This document shows, one piece after another, positions 1 through 5,334 of a stretch of 13,422 nucleotides of DNA. The position numbers and the translations under genes were made by a program. The notes beneath the pieces are model-generated. The model was given only the letters and a program-made list of their open reading frames with translations. It made no database searches and was not told the DNA's origin. This DNA comes from an uncultured Myxococcales bacterium (GTDB lineage Bacteria; Myxococcota_A; Bradymonadia; Bradymonadales; Bradymonadaceae). The DNA lies in NCBI GenBank assembly GCA_913058025.1, contig CAJXPN010000033.1, positions 1 to 13,422 of the forward strand, read 5' to 3'. Each line of letters opens with the position of its first letter. Position 1 is the first letter of the stretch.

Positions 1-48
1 CGAGATTTCTGCCTGTCTCGTGGGCTCGGAGATGTGTATAAGAGACAG
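1..48 (+). other. Illumina Nextera adapter remnant (not genomic)
   Basis: Bases 1-6 (CGAGAT) match the inner end of the P7 flow-cell primer. Bases 7-14 (TTCTGCCT) match the Nextera i7 index N703 as written in the adapter. Bases 15-48 are the Nextera read-2 transposase adapter, ending in the 19-bp Tn5 mosaic end AGATGTGTATAAGAGACAG. This is library sequence left on the contig. Any reading frame that starts in it (peptides beginning MGSEMCIRDR or MYKRQ) is an artefact. Genomic sequence begins at about 49. Confidence 0.97.
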
Positions 49-227
49 GTTCGAGATCTTCCATCGTGTCTGCCTCGCGTCGGGGACAAGGTGGGCGCGA
101 CCGGAGGGCGCGCGGGCGGACATGGTGGCGCACGGCGGCGCCCACGCCAAGAGGGTTCTGGAGAGCCCGCGCGCCGCGCGGTGCGCTCGGTGCATCCCAC
201 CACGTGGAACACGGGAGGAGGTGCCGG
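49..227. other. Leader or upstream remnant without a recognisable gene
   Basis: This is the stretch between the adapter and the ferredoxin start. The open frames here begin in adapter sequence or have low-complexity Arg/Gly/Ala composition typical of out-of-frame GC-rich DNA, and none resembles a known protein. It may hold the 5' leader and promoter of the ferredoxin operon or the end of an upstream gene. I could not find a convincing -35/-10 pair. Confidence 0.5.
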
Positions 228-614
228 ATGCCGAAGGTGAGGTTCGAGGGAGCGGAGTACGACGTCGAGGAGGGGGAGCGGCTGCGTGACGCGCTGCGGA
301 GCCGAGGCGCGCAGCCGCACAACGGCGAGTCCAGGTGGTTCAACTGCAAGGGCTTCGGGACGTGCGGGACGTGCGCGGTGCGGGTGGTCTCGGGAGACGC
401 CGGGCCGATGACAGGACGAGAACGCTGGCGGCTGGGGTTCCCACCGCACGAGCGCGTCGAGGGGATGAGGCTGGCGTGCCAGGTGCGCGTGCGAGGCGAC
501 CTCGAGCTCGAGAAGCACCCGGGCTTCTGGGGGCACCTGACCGACGAAGGCGCGCGCGGCGAGCAACCAATCGCGCCCGCGGACATACCCGTAGAGCCGA
601 CGGAGACACCATGA
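228..614 (+). CDS. 2Fe-2S ferredoxin, C-x5-C-x2-C type
   Basis: A 128-residue soluble ferredoxin, expected to be a cytoplasmic one-electron carrier. The cluster ligands are visible as Cys40, Cys46 and Cys49 (NCKGFGTCGTCAVRV) and Cys84 (RLACQ), a C-x5-C-x2-C-x34-C spacing. That differs from the C-x4-C of photosynthetic plant-type ferredoxins. The segments GTCGTCAV, RLACQ and the C-terminal GFWG at residues 99-102 recall a ferredoxin subgroup known from cyanobacteria and plastids, from family memory. The ATG at 228 is chosen because GGGAGGAGG at 213-221 lies 6 nt upstream; the frame stays open further upstream but without family similarity. There is no signal peptide. The stop (612-614) overlaps an ATG at 611 in the msrA frame, so the two genes are tightly linked. 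The electron partner is unknown. Confidence 0.9.
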   Translation: MPKVRFEGAEYDVEEGERLRDALRSRGAQPHNGESRWFNCKGFGTCGTCAVRVVSGDAGPMTGRERWRLGFPPHERVEGMRLACQVRVRGDLELEKHPGFWGHLTDEGARGEQPIAPADIPVEPTETP

Positions 615-634
615 ACGCGAACGAGGAGCACACG

Positions 635-1336
635 ATGAGCACGAGGAAGACGAGGAGCCTGATGGTAGCCGCGGTGGCGCTGGCGGCGCTGACGTGGGGG
701 TGCCAGTCCAACGGCGAGGAGCGCGCGGACGCGACGGGGACGGAGTCGGAGGCGAGCTCGCCCGAGAGCCAGCCCGCGTCGGGCCAGCCGCTGGTGACGC
801 CGGCCGGGCCGGGTCAGGCCGAGGCGACGTTCGCGGGCGGCTGCTTCTGGTGCATGGAGGGGCCGTTCGAGAAGCTCGAGGGGGTCGTCGAGGTGTACTC
901 GGGGTACACGGGCGGGACGGAGAAGAACCCGACCTACAGGCAGGTCTCGAGCGGCCAGACGAGCCACGTCGAGGCGGTGCGCGTGATCTACGACCCGGAC
1001 AAGATCGGCTACGAGGAGCTGATGCAGCGCTACTGGCGCACGCTCGATCCGACCGACGGCGGCGGCCAGTTCGCCGACCGCGGGCCCCACTACAGGCCGG
1101 TCATCTACTTCCACGACGACGACCAGAAGCGGATCGCGCAGCGGTCCAAGACCGCGCTCGACGAGAGCAAGAAGTTCGACAAGCCGATCGTCGTGCCGCT
1201 CGAGCCGGTGGGCGCGTTCTGGGTGGCGGAGGACAACCACCAGAACTATTACAAGACGAACTCGATGCACTACAACGCGTATCGAGAAGGGTCTGGCCGT
1301 GGGCCGTTCCTCCGCAAGGTGTGGGGCAACGACTGA
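635..1336 (+). CDS. msrA: Peptide methionine sulfoxide reductase MsrA, lipoprotein form
   Basis: MsrA reduces the S-epimer of methionine sulfoxide in proteins, repairing oxidative damage. The chain has 233 residues. Residues 1-22 look like a lipoprotein signal peptide (MSTRKTRSLM followed by an Ala/Val/Leu core) ending LTWGC with Cys23; the lipobox is imperfect (Trp at -2). A Ser/Glu/Pro/Ala-rich spacer follows to about residue 62. The catalytic domain starts with GGCFWCMEG (catalytic Cys70, second Cys73, Glu75) and continues with YSGYTGG at 89-94, SHVEAV at 110-115, the GGGQFADRGPHYRPVIYF block at 142-159, and EDNHQNYY at 199-206. The ATG at 635 is preferred: GAGGAG at 623-628 lies 6 nt upstream and the result is a basic n-region. 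The alternative ATG at 611 gives an ATGA overlap with the ferredoxin stop but adds eight mostly acidic and neutral residues. The enzyme probably acts in the periplasm or at the outer membrane. No MsrB domain is fused. Confidence 0.95.
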   Translation: MSTRKTRSLMVAAVALAALTWGCQSNGEERADATGTESEASSPESQPASGQPLVTPAGPGQAEATFAGGCFWCMEGPFEKLEGVVEVYSGYTGGTEKNPTYRQVSSGQTSHVEAVRVIYDPDKIGYEELMQRYWRTLDPTDGGGQFADRGPHYRPVIYFHDDDQKRIAQRSKTALDESKKFDKPIVVPLEPVGAFWVAEDNHQNYYKTNSMHYNAYREGSGRGPFLRKVWGND

Positions 1337-1362
1337 GGCCAGCAGGACGCACGGGAGAGCAG

Positions 1363-2427
1363 ATGAGCGGGATCATGAGGGCGCGTGAGCGGGTCGCGAG
1401 GAAGGCGCTGTGGGAGGTGGCGAGCCGAGTGATCGGCGCGCCGAGGCCAGCGCTCAGGCTCGCGTTCGGCGCGCCGCCGCGGAACACGCGCGGCGCGCAG
1501 CTCGACTACCAGACGCACGCGATGATCCAGCTCATCGACGGGACCGGCCAGCCGGGGCTCCACGAGCTCGGTGAGGAGGACGCGCGCGGGCTCTACGAGG
1601 AGTTCTGCATCATGACCGACGTGCGCCCGCCCGAGGGCGTCCTGCGCGAGTCGCGCCACGCGGTCGGCCCGGGCGGGGTGATCCCGCTCAGGATCTACCG
1701 CTCCGATGCGCAGGCCGAGGACGCGCCGTGCGTGGTCTTCTACCACGGCGGCGGCGGCGTGATCGGCTCGACGGCGGCCTACGAGGGCGTCTGCGCCGAG
1801 CTCGCTCGCCTCACGGGCGCGGTGGTCGTGTCGGTCGAGTACAGGCTCGCGCCCGAGCACGCGTTCCCCGCCGGGATCGAGGACGCGGTCGCGTCGTTCC
1901 GCCACGTCCACGCCCGCGCCGCCGAGCTCGGGATCGACCGCGACAGGATCGCGCTGGCGGGCGACTCCGCGGGCGGGAACCTCTGCGCGGTCGTGTGCCA
2001 GGAGCAGATCCTGTCGGGCGGCCCGCTGCCCGCGCTCCAGGTCCTCATCTACCCGGTCCTCGACGCGGCGAAGACGAGCGCCTCGCGAGAGGCGCTCGCG
2101 CACGGGTTCCTGCTCGAGCGGGACCTCATCGACTACTTCTCCGACCGCTACTTCGGGGTCGTGGACCGCGCAGACCCGCTGGCATCGCCGAGCTACTTCG
2201 AGAGGCTCGGCGAGATGCCGACGACGCTCGTGCACACGGCCGGCTTCGACCCGCTGCGCGACGAGGGGGAGGACTACGCCAGCGCGCTCGAGGCCGCGGG
2301 CGCGCGCGTGCTGAGGCGCGAGGCGCCCGGGCTCGTGCACGGCTGGTGGTCTCACTCCGGCACGATCGACGCGGCGAGGCGCGCGCTCGAGGACACGGCC
2401 ACGGAGATCAGGCGCGTGCTCGCTTGA
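1363..2427 (+). CDS. HSL-family alpha/beta hydrolase (esterase/lipase)
   Basis: A 354-residue member of the hormone-sensitive-lipase (bacterial Aes / GDXG) branch of alpha/beta hydrolases, which cleave carboxylic esters of short- to medium-chain acids. The oxyanion-hole motif HGGGG is at residues 128-132. The nucleophile is Ser202 in GDSAGG (200-205), the acid is Asp296 in GFDPLRDEG, and the histidine is His326 in VHGWW. YRLAPEHAFPAG at 160-171 is also typical of the family. The first 90 residues form the cap-like N-terminal region. There is no signal peptide, so it should be cytoplasmic. The ATG at 1363 is preceded by GGGAGAG and lies 26 nt after the msrA stop, so the two are probably co-transcribed. 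The natural substrate cannot be read from the sequence. The stop codon overlaps the -35 box of the next promoter. Confidence 0.93.
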   Translation: MSGIMRARERVARKALWEVASRVIGAPRPALRLAFGAPPRNTRGAQLDYQTHAMIQLIDGTGQPGLHELGEEDARGLYEEFCIMTDVRPPEGVLRESRHAVGPGGVIPLRIYRSDAQAEDAPCVVFYHGGGGVIGSTAAYEGVCAELARLTGAVVVSVEYRLAPEHAFPAGIEDAVASFRHVHARAAELGIDRDRIALAGDSAGGNLCAVVCQEQILSGGPLPALQVLIYPVLDAAKTSASREALAHGFLLERDLIDYFSDRYFGVVDRADPLASPSYFERLGEMPTTLVHTAGFDPLRDEGEDYASALEAAGARVLRREAPGLVHGWWSHSGTIDAARRALEDTATEIRRVLA

Positions 2428-2453
2428 CGCTCACCGGGCCACCTCCGCATAAT
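2424..2453 (+). promoter_or_regulatory. Sigma-70-like promoter of the kinase gene
   Basis: TTGACG (2424-2429) and CATAAT (2448-2453) are separated by 18 nt, a good fit to a housekeeping promoter in an otherwise GC-rich sequence. The -35 box overlaps the hydrolase TGA. Transcription would start near 2460, giving a leader of about 60 nt before the TTG start. Confidence 0.65.
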
Positions 2454-2481
2454 CCGTCTACCCCGCACATCCACTCTCCAT

Positions 2482-2505
2482 CCGTGTATCTATATGAATA
2501 CACGG
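2482..2505 (+). promoter_or_regulatory. Perfect 8-bp dyad in the kinase leader (operator or RNA hairpin)
   Basis: CCGTGTAT (2482-2489) and ATACACGG (2498-2505) are exact reverse complements around the AT-rich spacer CTATATGA. The dyad lies downstream of the predicted promoter and ends 2 nt before the putative Shine-Dalgarno AAGGA (2508-2512). It could be a repressor operator or an RNA hairpin limiting ribosome access. Confidence 0.55.
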
Positions 2506-2521
2506 CGAAGGATCAGTACAC

Positions 2522-5224
2522 TTGGACGAGAGCAGAGATCTCGACGAATTCATCGGTTCACACCTCCTGAGCGACGAGGCTGCGGCGCACTTGCGCGCGC
2601 TCGCGAAGGGGTGGGGTGAGCGCTCAAGAGCCTCAGAACGCGCCGAGGTCGGCCGCCTCAACATGGTGTTCGACGAGGACACTGGCTCCCTCGAGCCCGT
2701 GGACATCCAGCGCCCCGTGACGCTCGAGTCGATCGAGGACGCCACCCCCAGGGGCGACGTCTTCACCCGCGAGGGGGCGCGCTACGAGCTCATGGGCCTG
2801 CTCGGCCGCGGCGGCATGGGCGAGGTGTGGAGGGTGCGCGACCGCGACCTCAACCGCACGCTCGCGATGAAGATCGTGCGCTGGGAGCTCGCGCAGAACG
2901 ACCGCATCGTCGCGCGCTTCGTCGAGGAGGCGCAGACGTGCGCCCAGCTCCAACACCCTGGGATCGTTCCTGTCTTCGAGATCGGGAGGCTGCCGGACTC
3001 GCGCCTCTACTTCACCATGGAGGAGATCCGAGGGCAGAACCTGCGCGACCTCATCGACGAGCTGCACGAGCAGAGCGCGGCGCTTGGCCACTGGGTCGAG
3101 CCGGGCGCGAAGTGGACGCTCCGTGGCCTCGTACGAGCGTTCGCGCGCGCGTGCTCGGCGGTGGCGTTCGCGCACGCTCGCGGCGTGATCCACAGGGACC
3201 TCAAGCCCGCGAACATCATGATCGGCGACGACGGCAGCGTGCTCGTGGTCGACTGGGGCATCTCCAAGATCGTCGGGAGGCCGGACCTGGCCGCCGACAT
3301 CGGCGAGCTCGAGCCCGTGGTGACCAAGCGCGCGACCTCGGGCGAGGTGCTCACGCGCCCCGGCGCGATCACGGGCACGCCGAACTACATGGCGCCCGAG
3401 CAGGTGATGGGCGAGGTCGGAGACGTCCAGGTCAAGGCGGACGTGTACGCGCTCGGCGGCGTCCTCTACAAGCTGCTGACCGGCGCGCCGCCCTACGGCT
3501 ACACGAACCCGATGGCGATCTTCCTTCGGATCTCGAAGGGCGCCCCAGCCTCGCCCATCGAGCAGACCGACCTGCCGCTGCCCTCCGGGCTCGTGGCGAT
3601 CTGCCAGAAGGCGATGTCCCACGACGTGTCGGGCCGCTACGCGGACGCCGGAGAGCTCGCCGAGGCGCTCTACGGTTGGCTCGAGGGCGTCCAGCGCAGA
3701 GAGCGCGCGCTCGAGGTCGTCGCGGAGGCGCGCGAGCTCGACGCGAGCGCGTCCGAGCTGCGCGCCCAGGCGCGCGCGCTCCAGGCGCAGGCCGCGCGCG
3801 CGCTCCAGACGGTGCCGCCGTTCGCCGGCGAGGAGGCGAAGTACGAGGGCTGGAGGCTGGGCGACGAGGCGATCGAGCGACGCCGCGAGGCCTCACTCGT
3901 CGCGCTCGAGACCGAGCAACGCCTCGAGTCGGCGCTCCGTATCGCGCCGGACCTGAGCGAGGCGATCGAGGCGCTCGCGATGCACCACCGCGAGCTCCAC
4001 GAGCTCGACGAGGCCGACGCCGACGCCGACGCCGCCGCCACACACGAGGCCAAGCTCCGCACACACCTCGCCTCGCTCTCCGCTGCCAACCCGATGCGCA
4101 GGTCCCACGAGCGCTACCTCGAAGGGACCGGCGCGCTCTCGCTCGAGGCCGACGCGCCCGGCGCGCGCGCCACGATCAGCCGCTACGAGCGGGTGCACAG
4201 GCGCCTGATCGCCGGTGAGCCGATCGACCTGGGCGAGGCGCCCGTGCGCGACCACGCGCTCGCGCCCGGGAGCTACGTCGTCGAGCTGAGCGCGCCGGGG
4301 AAGCACACCACGCGCTACCCCGTACACATCGAGCGGCAGCGGACCTGGGATACGACCCGCCCCGGCGAGCAGGCCGCGGCGAAGGTGCGCCTGCCCGACG
4401 AGGGCGAGCTCGGCGAGAACGAGGTCTTCGTCCCCGCCGGCTGGTTCGTCGCCGGCGGTGAGCCCACGACCGCCGGGGGCTTCGACTCCAGGCGCTACTG
4501 GTGCGACGACTTCGCGGTCCAGCGGTTCCCGGTGACCAACGCCGAGTTCCTCGTCTTCCTCAACGAACTCATCGACTCGGACCAGGAGGAGGTCGCGCTC
4601 CAGATCGCGCCGCGTGAGCGCGCCGCGGGCGCGGGCGAGCAAGGCTCGATGCTCTACGAGCGCGACGGCGACGGGCGCTTCACGCTCCACGCCGACGCCG
4701 CCCGACGCGGCCGCGCCGTCGACCCCGACTGGCCCGCGACCAACATCGACTGGCACGGCGCCTACGCCTACGCCCAGTGGTTCGCCGAGCGCACCGGGCA
4801 GCCCTGGCGGCTGCCCACCGAGTGGGAGTGGGAGAAGGCCGCGCGCGGCGTCGACGGCCGCGCGTTCCCCTGGGGCCAGACCCATGACCCGTCCTGGTCC
4901 TGCATGCAGGACTCGCGGCCCGGTCAGCCCCACGCCGACGTCATCGACTCGTTCCCCATCGACGTCAGCCCGTACGGCGTCCGCGGCGTGGCCGGCAACG
5001 TGACGACGTGGTGCCTCAACCCGTTCTCACTGGACGCCCCCGAGGGCGACCTGCTCGTCGCGCCCGAGGGCGCCCCGGGCGCGGACGACCCGACCATCCC
5101 ACGCGTCGGCCGCGGCGGGGCGTGGTTCTTCCCGCCCAAGTTCTGCCAGTCCGCGTGGCGCTTCCGCTTCATCGCCACGTACCGGTACGGGTTCCTCGGG
5201 ATCCGCCTCCTGCGACCTCTCTAG
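2522..5224 (+). CDS. PknB-type Ser/Thr protein kinase with C-terminal SUMF1 (FGE-sulfatase) domain
   Basis: A 900-residue protein. The kinase domain spans about residues 88-387: glycine loop GRGGMGEVW (95-103), ATP-anchoring Lys117 in AMKI, catalytic loop HRDLKPAN (224-231, Asp226), metal-binding Asp244 in a DWG variant of DFG, and the activation segment ending GTPNYMAPE (285-293). All catalytic residues are present. An Ala/Arg/Glu-rich helical, coiled-coil-like region follows (about 390-520, with an Asp-Ala run at 496-505). A short PEGA-like beta stretch is at about 575-605. A SUMF1/FGE-sulfatase fold fills 630-898 (RFPVTNAEF, WRLPTEWEWEKAARG, GVAGNVTTW, RGGAWFF). FGE enzymes use a Cys pair near the C-terminus; here only Cys875 is present and the position five residues earlier is Phe870, so formylglycine synthesis is unlikely and a binding or sensing role is more plausible. 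I see no transmembrane helix. The TTG start at 2522 is used because an in-frame stop lies at 2495-2497, no ATG or GTG occurs between, and AAGGA lies 9 nt upstream. Met48 (2663) is the fallback start. Confidence 0.9.
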   Translation: MDESRDLDEFIGSHLLSDEAAAHLRALAKGWGERSRASERAEVGRLNMVFDEDTGSLEPVDIQRPVTLESIEDATPRGDVFTREGARYELMGLLGRGGMGEVWRVRDRDLNRTLAMKIVRWELAQNDRIVARFVEEAQTCAQLQHPGIVPVFEIGRLPDSRLYFTMEEIRGQNLRDLIDELHEQSAALGHWVEPGAKWTLRGLVRAFARACSAVAFAHARGVIHRDLKPANIMIGDDGSVLVVDWGISKIVGRPDLAADIGELEPVVTKRATSGEVLTRPGAITGTPNYMAPEQVMGEVGDVQVKADVYALGGVLYKLLTGAPPYGYTNPMAIFLRISKGAPASPIEQTDLPLPSGLVAICQKAMSHDVSGRYADAGELAEALYGWLEGVQRRERALEVVAEARELDASASELRAQARALQAQAARALQTVPPFAGEEAKYEGWRLGDEAIERRREASLVALETEQRLESALRIAPDLSEAIEALAMHHRELHELDEADADADAAATHEAKLRTHLASLSAANPMRRSHERYLEGTGALSLEADAPGARATISRYERVHRRLIAGEPIDLGEAPVRDHALAPGSYVVELSAPGKHTTRYPVHIERQRTWDTTRPGEQAAAKVRLPDEGELGENEVFVPAGWFVAGGEPTTAGGFDSRRYWCDDFAVQRFPVTNAEFLVFLNELIDSDQEEVALQIAPRERAAGAGEQGSMLYERDGDGRFTLHADAARRGRAVDPDWPATNIDWHGAYAYAQWFAERTGQPWRLPTEWEWEKAARGVDGRAFPWGQTHDPSWSCMQDSRPGQPHADVIDSFPIDVSPYGVRGVAGNVTTWCLNPFSLDAPEGDLLVAPEGAPGADDPTIPRVGRGGAWFFPPKFCQSAWRFRFIATYRYGFLGIRLLRPL

Positions 5225-5232
5225 GGACACAC

Positions 5233-5259
5233 GGCCACCAGCGGGCGGCGCTGGTGGCC
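5233..5259 (+). terminator. GC-rich hairpin after the kinase gene
   Basis: The 11-bp arms GGCCACCAGCG (5233-5243) and CGCTGGTGGCC (5249-5259) pair perfectly around a 5-nt loop, 8 nt after the kinase stop. No T tract follows, so this is either a weak terminator, an RNA-processing or stabilising stem, or an attenuator before the flavoprotein gene. I see no clear promoter between it and that gene, so some read-through is likely. Confidence 0.55.
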
Positions 5260-5334
5260 TCGCGCCGACATGAAGACGAGGCTGCCTGGGGGGTGCCGAC
5301 GAACCGAGACCAGAACAGACCCACAGGAGCCAGA

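Noticed and set aside
20..289. Open frames starting in the first 50 bases (MGSEMCIRDR, MYKRQ peptides)
   Set aside because: Their starts are adapter sequence and the remainder shows no protein-like conservation; the real ferredoxin occupies another frame from 228.
2633..3622. Long - strand open frame opposite the kinase
   Set aside because: The + strand frame here has a complete set of kinase motifs. The antisense translation is a low-complexity Ala/Arg/Val-rich shadow produced by GC-rich codon use.
4400..5224. Active formylglycine-generating enzyme
   Set aside because: The SUMF1 fold is present but the second active-site Cys is replaced (Phe870), and no sulfatase gene is nearby.
5008..5334. 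N-terminal extension of the flavoprotein back to 5008
   Set aside because: It would overlap the SUMF1 domain of the kinase out of frame and cross the hairpin; the extension is Arg/Pro-rich and unlike any flavoprotein. The ATG at 5335 has a good Shine-Dalgarno and starts just before the Rossmann fold.
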